Shown here piece by piece: positions 33,963-42,158 of a stretch of DNA of 42,158 bases; position 1 is the stretch's first letter, and each line of letters opens with the position of its first letter. The translations under genes were made by a program, and so were the position numbers. Below the pieces are notes generated by a model. That model searched no databases and was not told the origin of the DNA. It worked only from the letters and a program-made list of their open reading frames with translations. Source of the stretch: Acidobacteriota bacterium (GTDB taxonomy: Bacteria > Acidobacteriota > Terriglobia > UBA7540); contig PMYF01000669.1 of the NCBI GenBank assembly GCA_003171295.1, positions 32,653-74,810 of the forward strand. Direction: 5' to 3'.

Positions 33963-34739
33963 ATGAATTACTCAGGTTTTGATCTGGACGGCAAGCACGC
34001 GCTCGTGTTCGGCGGCACGAGCGGCATTGGAAAATCCATCGCTCTCGCGCTGGCAGAAGCAGGTGCGGACGTTGTCCCCATCGGCCGGGGGATTAATGAG
34101 GTCTCGAAGACGGCCCGCGAAATCCGGGCGCTGGGGAAGCGCTCCCTCGAGATCGCTGCCGACGTGACGCGACGCAGCGAGGTGCAACGGGCGGTCGACA
34201 CCCTGCTGCAGGAAATGGGGACAATCGATATTTTGGTAAACTCCGCGGGGGCAACGAGGCGTGTGGCCTCCTTTGACCTTAATGACCGGGATTTTGACCA
34301 CATCCTCGACGTAAACCTTAAAGGGACGTGGTATGCCTGCCAGATTGTGGGCCGAATAATGCGGCGCCAGATGTACGGACGCATCATCAACATCGGCTCC
34401 ATCGCATCTTTTCTCAGTGCCCACGAGGTCGTTGCCTATTCGGCGAGCAAAGCGGCGGTGGTCATGCTGAGCCGCTGCCTTGCCGCAGAATGGGCGCCGT
34501 ACAACATTACGGTCAACGTTATTGCTCCGGGCTTTTTTGAGACGCCCCTGAACCGCCACTTAATCAATGAGCCCAAGCGCAAAGCTTCGATCCTTAGTCA
34601 CACGCCCATGAAGCGGTTCGGAAATCTGGACGAGATCAAGGGGGCTGCGGTCTTTCTGGCGTCGGATGCTGCCAGCTATGTAACAGGAGAGACCCTTTCG
34701 GTAGACGGCGGGTTCCTCATCCAGGGCGTGGGGCCTTGA
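33963..34739 (+). CDS. Short-chain dehydrogenase/reductase, probably sugar-acid oxidoreductase
   Basis: The product has 258 residues, the classic SDR length. It has the cofactor motif GGTSGIGKS (17-25), NSAG (93-96), Asn118, Ser146, Tyr159 and Lys163 (YSASK), and the end motif YVTGETLSVDGGF. The sequence style resembles gluconate 5-dehydrogenase and 2-dehydro-3-deoxygluconate dehydrogenases, but the substrate cannot be assigned. It is cytoplasmic. It starts 16 bases after the MFS transporter and should be co-expressed, so it may reduce or oxidise the imported acid sugar. The ribosome site is not obvious, and the close spacing suggests translational coupling. Confidence 0.9.
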   Translation: MNYSGFDLDGKHALVFGGTSGIGKSIALALAEAGADVVPIGRGINEVSKTAREIRALGKRSLEIAADVTRRSEVQRAVDTLLQEMGTIDILVNSAGATRRVASFDLNDRDFDHILDVNLKGTWYACQIVGRIMRRQMYGRIINIGSIASFLSAHEVVAYSASKAAVVMLSRCLAAEWAPYNITVNVIAPGFFETPLNRHLINEPKRKASILSHTPMKRFGNLDEIKGAAVFLASDAASYVTGETLSVDGGFLIQGVGP

Positions 34740-34832
34740 CCAGAGGCGAATTCCCAGCCTGCTGTCTGGCCGCCGCGAAACCCCGCGCCAGCCTCATGGA
34801 ACCGCTCCAGGCCATTGCAGTAGCTGCGTGAC

Positions 34833-34973
34833 CAGGCTGCGGGAAAACCCGTCGGGACTGTCATTCTGAGGAGCCGCAGGCGACGAAGAATCTCGTATTG
34901 CCATGAAAATGCGCAGAGCGCGATTCTTCGCTGTGCTCAGAATGACAGCAGGGAAGCGTTTTTCCGCAGCCTG
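34833..34973. repeat. 141-bp imperfect inverted repeat between convergent genes
   Basis: The arms 34833-34870 and 34936-34973 match at 31 of 38 positions as inverted copies (perfect blocks CAGGCTGCGG and CTGTCATTCTGAG). An inner pair, CGAAGAATCTCG (34884-34895) and its near-complement (34919-34930), extends the fold. The right arm ends exactly at the base before the enolase stop codon. The TCATTCTGAG...GAAGAATCTC type of repeat recurs in many bacterial genomes, so this is probably a dispersed palindromic repeat that may also serve as a bidirectional terminator. Confidence 0.8.
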
Positions 34974-36083
34974 TTAAAGCCGCTTGACGGTGCAGTTGTC
35001 AATATAGTCCCAATCAAAATCCACACCGATACCTGCTGTGCGCGGCGGATGAGCGTAGCCATCTGCGTCAATGTGCAGCGGCGTTTTCATCCCGAAGTCG
35101 AAATGCGACATGGGATAGAGCAGTTCGAAGAATTCACAGTTTGAAACGGCGCAGGCGCAATGCAGATTCACGATATCCATCGCATGATACACGGAAGTGT
35201 GAATTTCACATTGTGCGCCGAACGACTCCGCCAGGTGCGCTGTTTTCATGACTGCCGTGACCCCACCCTTCCAGGAAACATCCGCTCGCACCATGTCCAC
35301 AACTCCCGTGGCAAGGCATTCCGCAATGGAATAATTGTTGCCCGCAAGAACCTCGGTACCGCAAACGGGGATATCCAGGCTGGCAGCAAGTCTGCGGAGC
35401 CCGCCAAAATCCACGTCAAAGAGAGGCTCTTCAAACCAGTGGTATTTCAGCCGCTCTAACTCCCGCCCCACTCGCAACGCCTGCTCGTGATTGTAGGCCG
35501 CAACCGGATCAGCCATGAGCGGAAAGTCCGGCCCCACAGCTTCCCGGCAAGCCCGGTAGATCTCCAGATCCAAATCCACTCTTCCGGGGGGATGCACTTT
35601 GTAGGCGTGCCATCTCTGATCCTTGATCTCGACAGCTTGCCGCACATATTCCGTGACGGTCGAAAGCACCAGCGAACTGCCATATACGGGAACCTTGTCG
35701 CGATATTCACCCAACAACCTGTATAGCGGCAGCCCAGCCATCTTCCCTGCAATGTCCCATAAACAGATGTCAAACGGTCCGTAAGAGTAAATGGGCACGT
35801 GGTTCAGCCAGCGATCGTGCATCCTGAACTCGCACCAGTGCTTTTCACGCGCCAAGGGATCCCTTCCCAGGAAGAAGTCTTTTAGCGCCGCTTGGGCGAT
35901 ATACCCCGACATCTCCGCGCCTCTTGCGGCAAAACCAAAGGAAGACGCTTCCATGCCCGCATCGGTCCGCATCGTGATAACCAGAAAATCAACGTTGGTG
36001 CGCCCGCCCACCCGCATTTCAGATTCCGCCCAACCCTCTCCCCTGTTCCTGCAGAGGCGGATCTCGATATTGTCGATGACCAT
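34974..36083 (-). CDS. Mandelate racemase/MLE-type enolase with KxH motif (acid-sugar dehydratase-like)
   Basis: The product has 369 residues. The ATG at 36083 has an excellent AAGGAG six bases upstream. The enolase-superfamily barrel shows Lys162-x-His164 in AYKVHPPG, metal ligands Asp192 (LMADPVAAY), Glu218 (WFEEP) and Glu244 (VCGTEVLAG), Asp268, and His295/His300 in CEIHTSVYHAMD. The KxH motif instead of KxK marks a different subgroup from the enolase at 19831-20913. Superfamily members with this set are mostly dehydratases of aldonates or aldarates. It has no signal peptide. It is convergent to the LacI-MFS-SDR unit, separated by the inverted repeat. The sugar is not determinable from sequence alone. 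Confidence 0.85.
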   Translation of the reverse strand: MVIDNIEIRLCRNRGEGWAESEMRVGGRTNVDFLVITMRTDAGMEASSFGFAARGAEMSGYIAQAALKDFFLGRDPLAREKHWCEFRMHDRWLNHVPIYSYGPFDICLWDIAGKMAGLPLYRLLGEYRDKVPVYGSSLVLSTVTEYVRQAVEIKDQRWHAYKVHPPGRVDLDLEIYRACREAVGPDFPLMADPVAAYNHEQALRVGRELERLKYHWFEEPLFDVDFGGLRRLAASLDIPVCGTEVLAGNNYSIAECLATGVVDMVRADVSWKGGVTAVMKTAHLAESFGAQCEIHTSVYHAMDIVNLHCACAVSNCEFFELLYPMSHFDFGMKTPLHIDADGYAHPPRTAGIGVDFDWDYIDNCTVKRL

Positions 36084-36699
36084 TTGGACTCCTTATGGTT
36101 AGCGTGCTTTAATTTTTCGCCACTACCATCGTACATCGACGAGACGCCACAGGATACTGCCAACGCCAGGTTGGCGCGGGTCGCCCCTTTCCTGGAACCT
36201 GCGACCCTGCGGCGAGCGCCGGGACAGCGGAGGCAGCCTGCGCGCCCGTGCGACCCAGTAATAGTTCTCGAGTAGCGCCGGCATCTTGCCGGCTCCGGAA
36301 AATGCCGCCGCATCCTTTTGTGAAGTACCAAGGACAAGGATAGCAGCGGCTGGAATGATTTCGCGGAGCAAATGAGTGCTCACTTTCCGCGAGTAGCCGT
36401 CTTCATCCTATAAAGTCCTGATGAACAGTGGAACTACCACGGACAACTCCCTACCGATTTCGGAAACTTTCCAAGCAACGGCACGGCGGACCAGGGGATC
36501 AGCATGGATCAAAGCGAGAGCAACTTAACCCCATGTTAAGATGTCGCGTTACGGAGCTTGAAAACGCCGCTTGTAGTTGCGTTCATATTGCAGAGTCGAT
36601 CGCGAGAGCTGACGCGGCTACGGTTAAGACCATACTGTGTCCCTGAGCGGTACAATGCCCGTACCGGACTTAAAATTCAATTCCGCCTATGGTCAAATC
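36084..36699. other. Divergent intergenic region with small palindromic repeats
   Basis: These 616 bases lie between the divergent KxH enolase and GH2 genes. Two hairpins stand out: GCCAAC/GTTGGC with a five-base loop (36159-36175) and GCCGGC-ATCTT-GCCGGC (36277-36293). The segment between them is GC-rich and looks like a piece of dispersed repetitive sequence. GGAAACTTTCC (36462-36472) is a small palindrome that could be an operator half. No coding sequence is supported. Confidence 0.5.
36277..36293. repeat. GCCGGC hairpin
   Basis: Two GCCGGC hexamers flank ATCTT; each hexamer is itself self-complementary, so the unit can form a tight stem. It resembles REP-type elements but copy number elsewhere cannot be seen from this window. 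Confidence 0.5.
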
Positions 36700-39600
36700 A
36701 TGAGACTTCCCAGACTCGCGATGAATCAAAAGATCCCCGCCTTTGTTCTGGTTTTGTTTCTGTATACAGGACTGCCAAGTCGTGGCGTGGAGCCTGCGAA
36801 CCTGGCGCTTGCCGCCCAGGCAGCGGCCTCATCTCATGCCGAAGGAGCAGGAGCGGAGAACATCAATGATAGTGACGTGGGTACTTCCTGGACGCCGGCA
36901 GGTGTCGGCACGAAAAGCGGCTGGGTGGAATTGCGCTGGTCCCAGGCCGTCACTTTCACCGAGGTGCTGATCCGGCAATCCTTCCGGCAAGAATTAAGCC
37001 AAGTCGCGCTTCAGACAGAACACCACGGTGAATGGGAAACCTTGAAAACCATCGGTGATGGAACCAATCCTCTTCCCAAACTCATTCTGGTCACCGTTCC
37101 GCGCGAGGCAACGAGTGGCTTGCGCCTCACCGGATTCAAAGGCAACCCGAGTTTTTACGAGGTGGAGGTTTTTGAAGGCCCCAACCCTCCGGTGATCGAG
37201 ATGGCAAGCGACGCAAGAGGACATATCATCGGGATGGTCACGGACGCCTGGGGGAGTGCTCCGATGCCACTAACCCTGGTGGCCCTGACCGGGACGGCCG
37301 GCGGGCGGCCCTGGCGGACCGTCGCGACAACGGATCAACATGGCATGTTCAGCGTGCTTGCCCTCACGGGACTCGCCGGAACAGTCCGGGCTGTCGCGCG
37401 CCTGAGCGGCAAGGAAATAGAGAAAGGTGTTGAGGCGGGCGACCTGCTGCTGGCCTTGACTCCGGAGGATATCTCGGCACCCAACCTGGACCTTACGGGG
37501 AGCTGGAAGTTTGCGACCGATCCCCCCGCAGATTTCTACAGACCGGAATTTGACGATTCGGAGTGGAAACCCATCAATGTTCCCTCCCACTGGGTGATGC
37601 AGGGCTTCAAATCGGAGGAGGGTGTGGGGGGCTACCGGCGCGAGATGCTGATCCCGCGCGAGTGGTCAGGAAAGCGCATCAAAATTCGGTTTGACGGCGT
37701 TTACAGTGGAGCGGAGGTTTGGCTGAATGGCCAACGACTCGGTTCACACGAGGGCGGGTTCACACCGTTTGAGCTCGACTCGACCGGAGCCGCCCACGCC
37801 GGCGCTAATGTGATTGCCGTGAAAGTCTGGGAACATACGCGGTCACGGGACCTTGACAGCATGAGCTTGTATGCGGACTTCTGGCTCACCGGCATTATGC
37901 GCAAGGTCTATGCCTTCGCGGTTCCTCCGGCTCACATCGAGGAACTGCATTTCGCTACGCAGTTCGACCCTCACTACCAAAACGCAACCTTGAAGATCAA
38001 TTTGAAGATTGTCAACGAAACCAGCCGCCCGCTTCGTTCCGGTGAAGTCCGCTGGAGCTTGAAGGCGCCGAACAACGAGTTGGCCGGCGTGGCTTTCCCA
38101 CCCGTGCAATTCGGTCTCCCGCCCTGGGGACAAATGGAAAAGACACTGGAATTCCTGGTCCCTCGTCCGGTGCACTGGGAGGCTGAGCATCCAGAACTCT
38201 ATCGCCTGACGGCCGGCGTTTACGACGCAGGTACGCCGACCGAGAGTGTCAGTCGTCGTATCGGCTTTCGGCAGGTCGAAGTTCGAGGCACACAAATTCT
38301 GATCAACGGCGTACCGGTCAAATTGCGCGGGACATGCCATCACGATTCTGACCCGGTTAGGGGACGCGCGGTGACGCCGGAGGAGACCCGGCGTGATCTT
38401 GAGCTGATCAAGGAAGCCAATCTTGATGCCCTGCGAACCTCGCATTTCCCCGCGATCGAGGATCTCTATGACGGCGCCGATGAACTCGGAATCTACGTCG
38501 AAGCGGAAGCGCCTTTTTGTTGGGTGAACCGGCCATACGACTTGCGCCTGGCTCCGCTGGTGATCCAGCGAACGGCGGAACTCCTCCAGCGCGACCGGAG
38601 CCACCCTTCGGTCATCATCTGGTCGCTGGTCAATGAGAGCTCGTGGGGACCGATATTCGAACGCTCCTACGAATACGTCAAGCAAAGCGACCCCACACGG
38701 CCTCTGAGCGCGGCCACAACCAAGGATCTGGATATCGCTACCTTGCACAATCCCCTCTCGATCGCCCGCATTCGTGAAAACGAAAAGCTACAGACACCGC
38801 TGATTTTCGACGAGAGTCTCTGCATTTTTCAGGGCATCTGGGGTGACTATGGGGAGGTGTGGCGCGACCCCGGATACCGGGATTACTGGGTTCTTCCCTT
38901 GATCCCGATCTGGGAAGAAATGCTCAAGAGCGGAACCACCCAGGGGAGCATGATCTGGGCATGGTCCGACGACATCTTTCAGGTGCCGGGACGTGCTTCC
39001 GAGCATGGGAGGGGCCTGACGAAGATGCACGACGTCGACTACCTCTACGGCGCGCCGGGGAAGGGTGTCGTGGGCGACGCTCCCTGGGGAGTGGTAGACG
39101 GGTGGCGACGCAAGAAGCCGGAGTTCTGGCACACCAAGAAGTTACACTCTCCGATGCGGGTAACGACGTTGTCTTTGCCAACTCCTGCTCCGGGAGAGCT
39201 TCCTCGTATTTCTGTCCACAATCGGTACGAATTTACCAACCTCTCCGAATTGGTCTTGGCGTGGAAACTCGGACCCGAGCAGGGCGAACTCCATCCGAAC
39301 CTGGCTCCTCAACAAACTGCCTGGATAGAAATCCCACTTCGGCAGGCGGTCGCACCTGGCAGCAGGCTCCACATACATTTTTTGGATGGAATCGGCCGCC
39401 TTGTAGACGAGGAGAGCATCCAGTTCGGAGAAGCGCCTAAGACTTCCCCGCCCGCTCCGGACCCAGGCAAATTGCGGATTCGCCGTGAACATATGCTGGC
39501 GGGAGATTTCCTGAGCGTGGTTGGCAAGTCTTTTGAAATTGCTTTTGACAACGAAGAGGGAGGAATCAAGCGTTTGCTTGCCGATGGCCAGGACCTCCTC

Positions 39601-40212
39601 TTCGAAACTCCCAACTTGCACATTCAGCCCATCGAATCCGGCTCCCCTGATCTTCCCCATCCGTGGTCATGGAAATTGACCCGACCCCTGGCCGTGACGC
39701 GAGACGGGAGCGAAGTTGTCGTCACTGCCTCCGGAAAGTACCTTGATGGTGAAGGCGCGACGGTCTACCGCATAACCCCAACAGGCGAATTGAATGTTCA
39801 CTACGACTTCACTTATCTGGGGCCGGACGTTACGGTGCGGGAAATCGGCATGCGAATCGGCGTGCCGCCCTGGTGTGACAACCTGCAATGGAGTAGGCGC
39901 GGCGAGTGGTCTACTTACCCCGGCGACCACATCGGCAGGAACGAGGGCAGGGCCAGGGCTCATTCCGGAATCGAGCGGACGGTACCCCCCACCCATGCAT
40001 TCTCTCAGGATGATACGCCGATGGGGACAAATGACTTCCGCAGCACGAAGCGCAACCTGCAAAGTGCGTCCATCACGTCTGAGGGAGGGTACGGGCTCGC
40101 CATAGTTTCCAATGGAGAGCAGCACTTGCGAGCGTCTGCAGAGACCGACCGCATCGCCCTGTTCATAAATGACTGGTTCGGAGGCACCGGCGCGATTGCG
40201 TGGGGCGAATGA
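36700..40212 (+). CDS. GH2-family glycosidase with N-terminal F5/8-type domain, shortened by in-frame TGA
   Basis: The product has 1170 residues from ATG 36700 (ATG 36721 is possible), with a signal peptide around residues 14-25. A discoidin-like (F5/8 type C) domain covers about 30-165, then a short beta domain (about 170-260). GH2 domains follow: the sugar-binding jelly roll (DFYRPEFDDSEWKPINVPSHW, 20-residue block near 290), an Ig-like domain, and the TIM barrel with WSLVNESSWG (acid/base Glu646) and LIFDESLCIF (candidate nucleophile Glu705). The C-terminal beta domains follow. GH2 enzymes are retaining beta-galactosidases, beta-glucuronidases or beta-mannosidases; which one is unclear. 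The TGA at 40210-40212 lies just before an in-frame tail that looks like the true C-terminus (see next feature). Confidence 0.8.
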   Translation: MRLPRLAMNQKIPAFVLVLFLYTGLPSRGVEPANLALAAQAAASSHAEGAGAENINDSDVGTSWTPAGVGTKSGWVELRWSQAVTFTEVLIRQSFRQELSQVALQTEHHGEWETLKTIGDGTNPLPKLILVTVPREATSGLRLTGFKGNPSFYEVEVFEGPNPPVIEMASDARGHIIGMVTDAWGSAPMPLTLVALTGTAGGRPWRTVATTDQHGMFSVLALTGLAGTVRAVARLSGKEIEKGVEAGDLLLALTPEDISAPNLDLTGSWKFATDPPADFYRPEFDDSEWKPINVPSHWVMQGFKSEEGVGGYRREMLIPREWSGKRIKIRFDGVYSGAEVWLNGQRLGSHEGGFTPFELDSTGAAHAGANVIAVKVWEHTRSRDLDSMSLYADFWLTGIMRKVYAFAVPPAHIEELHFATQFDPHYQNATLKINLKIVNETSRPLRSGEVRWSLKAPNNELAGVAFPPVQFGLPPWGQMEKTLEFLVPRPVHWEAEHPELYRLTAGVYDAGTPTESVSRRIGFRQVEVRGTQILINGVPVKLRGTCHHDSDPVRGRAVTPEETRRDLELIKEANLDALRTSHFPAIEDLYDGADELGIYVEAEAPFCWVNRPYDLRLAPLVIQRTAELLQRDRSHPSVIIWSLVNESSWGPIFERSYEYVKQSDPTRPLSAATTKDLDIATLHNPLSIARIRENEKLQTPLIFDESLCIFQGIWGDYGEVWRDPGYRDYWVLPLIPIWEEMLKSGTTQGSMIWAWSDDIFQVPGRASEHGRGLTKMHDVDYLYGAPGKGVVGDAPWGVVDGWRRKKPEFWHTKKLHSPMRVTTLSLPTPAPGELPRISVHNRYEFTNLSELVLAWKLGPEQGELHPNLAPQQTAWIEIPLRQAVAPGSRLHIHFLDGIGRLVDEESIQFGEAPKTSPPAPDPGKLRIRREHMLAGDFLSVVGKSFEIAFDNEEGGIKRLLADGQDLLFETPNLHIQPIESGSPDLPHPWSWKLTRPLAVTRDGSEVVVTASGKYLDGEGATVYRITPTGELNVHYDFTYLGPDVTVREIGMRIGVPPWCDNLQWSRRGEWSTYPGDHIGRNEGRARAHSGIERTVPPTHAFSQDDTPMGTNDFRSTKRNLQSASITSEGGYGLAIVSNGEQHLRASAETDRIALFINDWFGGTGAIAWGE

Positions 40213-40299
40213 TCTTTGAATTACGGGAAGGGACACCTGCTCAGAACCCATGACCAGGTGCAGGGGAACCTGCAATTTCGAATCTTATCAGGAAAGTGA
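40213..40299 (+). pseudogene. In-frame C-terminal tail of the GH2 gene beyond the TGA
   Basis: In the same frame as the GH2 gene, the 28 codons after the TGA encode a segment with NYGKGHLLRTHDQVQGNLQF that looks like the last beta strands of GH2-type C-terminal domains, and then a second TGA at 40297-40299. A change of the first TGA to TGG (Trp) would restore a 1199-residue protein. The tail is part of the gene by homology but is not translated as the sequence stands. Confidence 0.65.
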
Positions 40300-40410
40300 C
40301 AGCCCTCTGACAAAGGCTGTGGCACTACAGGATCGGCTCAGCGTTTCCGCGGCGTCACACCGTTTTCGGCCGCAACAACCTGCGGAATCGCCGGCAGACG
40401 GCGGGAGAGG

Positions 40411-41538
40411 TCAGAGCCATCCGCACAACTGGCCCAATAGCCTGCTGTAGTCTACGTAGTTTGGCCAGGAAATATCGGAGGGGACACCGTGGTCACAACT
40501 GGGAATAAACCCTCCACCGTCCTCGAGCAGCGGCGGAACCACCCGTAAGACTTCTGCCTCCATCACCTTACCGCCGGCCGCGATGGCACGCTTATCGATT
40601 CCCCCACAAAAAGCCATCTGTCTTCCGAAACGTTTGCGAAGCGCCACGATATCGTTGCCGGCGGCGACTTCCATGGGTTCACACGCGTTGATGCCAACCT
40701 CGATCCACATGGGTATTAAATCCTCGATATAACCATCAGAATCAACATCGATAAGGGCACAACCCGCATCCCTGATTTCCGAAACCCATCGGTGATAGGT
40801 GGGCATGAGGAATCTACGCACCATGGCCGGAGAAATCATACTGTGGGCCTTATAGGCCATGTCTTCGGAAATCCGGACACGATCAATCTTCACGCGCCCG
40901 CGTATCCGCGTAATCACCTGCGAGACAAAGTCCGTCCAGAAGTCAATCATCTCCCGTACAAAGTCAGGATCGTCGGCAAAAAGCATGCAGAGATTTTCGA
41001 ATCCGCACCACTCACGCAATTGCCAAAAGGGACCGCTGAGCTCCATGGATAAGATGAACTCCCTGGCTTCCGCCGCCCGGCAGGCATCAGTGAACGCCCG
41101 CGGAAAACGTCCGGGAGTGTCCACTTGATACCGCTTCTTCATGCGCTCCCAGTCCTCTCGAGTTTCGACCGGGAACTTGTGCCACTTCCTGGTTACGAAG
41201 TCTTTAGGTGATCTGATGTAGGTATAATCATACTCGTCTGAAATTTCCGTGATGGCGCCCATCCAGTCCTGCACGATATAGTGCCCATCTTTGTGCTCCA
41301 GCACTTTCTCCTCAAAAGTGGGGATCATCGTGAAGGAGACATCAAGCGGCCGGATCTCACAAGTCATCGGGGGCAGGCCGAGTTCGGCGAGAAGCGCTTC
41401 GAAATAGTGCTTGCCTTGGGATAACCCCTGAGTGTGCCAGGCGTCGAGCGTGGATTCGCGAGGCTCCCCCGGCATGAGGGGAACGGGGTAGAACTTCTTA
41501 AATAGCAATGTGCTCAGGTACGATTCTCGGAAGGTCAT
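40411..41538 (-). CDS. Uroporphyrinogen decarboxylase-like (URO-D superfamily) protein
   Basis: The product has 375 residues. The ATG at 41538 is chosen, with GAGGTG immediately before it; a GTG at 41544 with GGGAGG ten bases away is an equal alternative. The barrel pattern of the URO-D superfamily is visible: FILSMELSGPFWQLREWCGFENL (a 20-residue block near 165-184), ISEDMAYKAHSMISPAMVRRF, CALIDVDSDGY, MAFCGGIDKRAIA and the end motif SCDHGVPSDISWPNYVDY. The family includes heme-pathway decarboxylases and corrinoid methyltransferases (MtaA/CmuA type); this divergent member lacks the long N-terminal block of true HemE. Its role is unknown. It is convergent with the GH2 gene. Demethylation of a methylated sugar is conceivable, but no corrinoid protein is nearby. 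Confidence 0.75.
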   Translation of the reverse strand: MTFRESYLSTLLFKKFYPVPLMPGEPRESTLDAWHTQGLSQGKHYFEALLAELGLPPMTCEIRPLDVSFTMIPTFEEKVLEHKDGHYIVQDWMGAITEISDEYDYTYIRSPKDFVTRKWHKFPVETREDWERMKKRYQVDTPGRFPRAFTDACRAAEAREFILSMELSGPFWQLREWCGFENLCMLFADDPDFVREMIDFWTDFVSQVITRIRGRVKIDRVRISEDMAYKAHSMISPAMVRRFLMPTYHRWVSEIRDAGCALIDVDSDGYIEDLIPMWIEVGINACEPMEVAAGNDIVALRKRFGRQMAFCGGIDKRAIAAGGKVMEAEVLRVVPPLLEDGGGFIPSCDHGVPSDISWPNYVDYSRLLGQLCGWL

Positions 41539-41540
41539 GA

Positions 41541-42030
41541 TCACCTCGGGCTATCCTCCCTCGTGATTATAGGTGCTTGGCGAGCCGGCGCCCAGGTGTC
41601 GAACCGGATGGGCCGCGCTGCCGAGAGAAGGGTTTTCGGCATCAATTGAGAATGGCTGTTTGTTTTCCGCACCCGCTCCATGTGCACGCCATCATGTTCA
41701 GCAAGCATGGCGAGGTAAGGTTCTGCCCCCCGCATAAAGCCAAATAACCACTCACGTTCCCTCTCAGACACATCGAGTTCCCTGGCCAGCGAGAAGATGC
41801 ACCGCGTCGCTCCGGCCGCCAGGCAGGGCCCTGACCAACGACTTTGAACTGGCCGGGTTCAGCCCCCACTGCCTTGGCGACCCAATGCCAGGCTGCAATA
41901 CCAAGGTCACAACCCATCGATGTACACGCAAATGCAACGTCATGAACCTAATCAGACCCCCAAATGTTCCGCTGGGGGACGCCTGGCCGAATGGTGTACC
42001 CCAAAGCGCGCCAAAATGCAACCCTTTCAC
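41541..42030 (-). pseudogene. Frameshifted ORF upstream of the URO-D-like gene
   Basis: Three overlapping minus-strand frames each look coding for part of this interval. The frame from 42030 to about 41947 reads MKGLHFGALWGTPFGQ; a second from about 41945 to 41840 reads CDLGIAAWHWVAKAVGAEPG; the third from about 41840 to the stop at 41541-41543 reads CLAAGATRCIFSLARELDVS and then EREWLFGFMRGAEPYLAMLAEH. Joined by two single-base shifts they would make one protein of about 160 residues whose stop overlaps the start region of the URO-D gene, as in a translationally coupled pair. I do not recognise the family. It may be a decayed gene or contain sequence errors. Confidence 0.4.
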
Positions 42031-42044
42031 AGTTGCGACGCTAA

Positions 42045-42072
42045 ATTATCAAAGAATAGAGAGAAATTTCAA
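42045..42072 (-). promoter_or_regulatory. Sigma70-type promoter upstream of the URO-D region
   Basis: On the minus strand TTGAAA (42067-42072, five of six -35 bases) and GATAAT (42045-42050, five of six -10 bases) are separated by 16 bases in an AT-rich stretch that stands out from its surroundings. Transcription would begin near 42038 and run through the frameshifted ORF into the URO-D-like gene. Confidence 0.5.
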
Positions 42073-42158
42073 GAATGATGCTGTCCTCTGGCAATTTTGT
42101 CCCCACTGGCTTATTCTGGGCCCTCGAATTCCGGGGCGCTGGGGGGGAACTGTAACGC

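Noticed and set aside
37843..38748. A 301-codon minus-strand ORF
   Set aside because: It is the antisense shadow of the GH2 catalytic domain and has no family features.
1..42158. CRISPR arrays, phage genes, rRNA operons
   Set aside because: No regularly spaced direct repeats, no phage structural or integrase genes and no rRNA-like sequence were seen on either strand.

Overview
The window looks like a chromosomal segment of a soil-type Acidobacteriota (Solibacter/Bryobacterales-like). The grounds are a large Oar/Cna-type TonB-dependent receptor with an N-terminal carboxypeptidase-regulatory domain and no SusD partner, several Tat-exported enzymes, large secreted carbohydrate-active enzymes with Ig-like tails, uroporphyrinogen-decarboxylase-like and Gfo/Idh/MocA proteins, and moderately high GC. 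Taxonomy is inferred from gene style only. No rRNA, tRNA, phage genes or CRISPR were seen. The main theme is breakdown of a complex, probably acidic (uronate-containing) and esterified polysaccharide, followed by catabolism of acid sugars.

Layout. (1) 1-755, minus: 5' end of a secreted esterase that runs off the left edge. (2) 1461-8682, plus: a TPR protein, a putative glycosidase, a Gfo/Idh/MocA oxidoreductase interrupted by an in-frame TAA, and a GH95-like enzyme. (3) 18102-9025, minus: TonB-dependent receptor, then two-domain esterase, then GH67-like enzyme, behind a good sigma70-type promoter. (4) 18363-19293: an IS630-like helix-turn-helix gene without a DDE domain, bracketed by imperfect inverted repeats. 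(5) 30482-19831, minus: cyclase, esterase, GH67-like enzyme, cupin, second GH67-like enzyme with a C-terminal extension, and mandelate racemase/MLE-type enolase, closely spaced and probably co-transcribed. (6) 31361-34739, plus: LacI regulator, MFS acid-sugar transporter, SDR. (7) 36083-34974, minus: a second enolase-superfamily dehydratase, separated from the SDR by a 141-bp imperfect inverted repeat. (8) 36700-40212, plus: a GH2 glycosidase that ends at a premature TGA. (9) 41538-40411, minus: a URO-D-like protein preceded by a frameshifted ORF and a promoter.

Working model (inference): exported glycosidases and esterases de-esterify and cut the polymer, the TonB receptor imports fragments, periplasmic GH95-like, GH2 and GH67-like enzymes finish the job, and the MFS carrier, SDR and two acid-sugar dehydratases process released uronate or aldonate under LacI control.

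Most notable: an esterase + GH67-like pair is present twice in the same order and orientation, with a third esterase at the left edge. Two genes carry a single in-frame stop with clear homologous sequence continuing behind it. The HTH gene sits inside terminal-repeat-like sequences.
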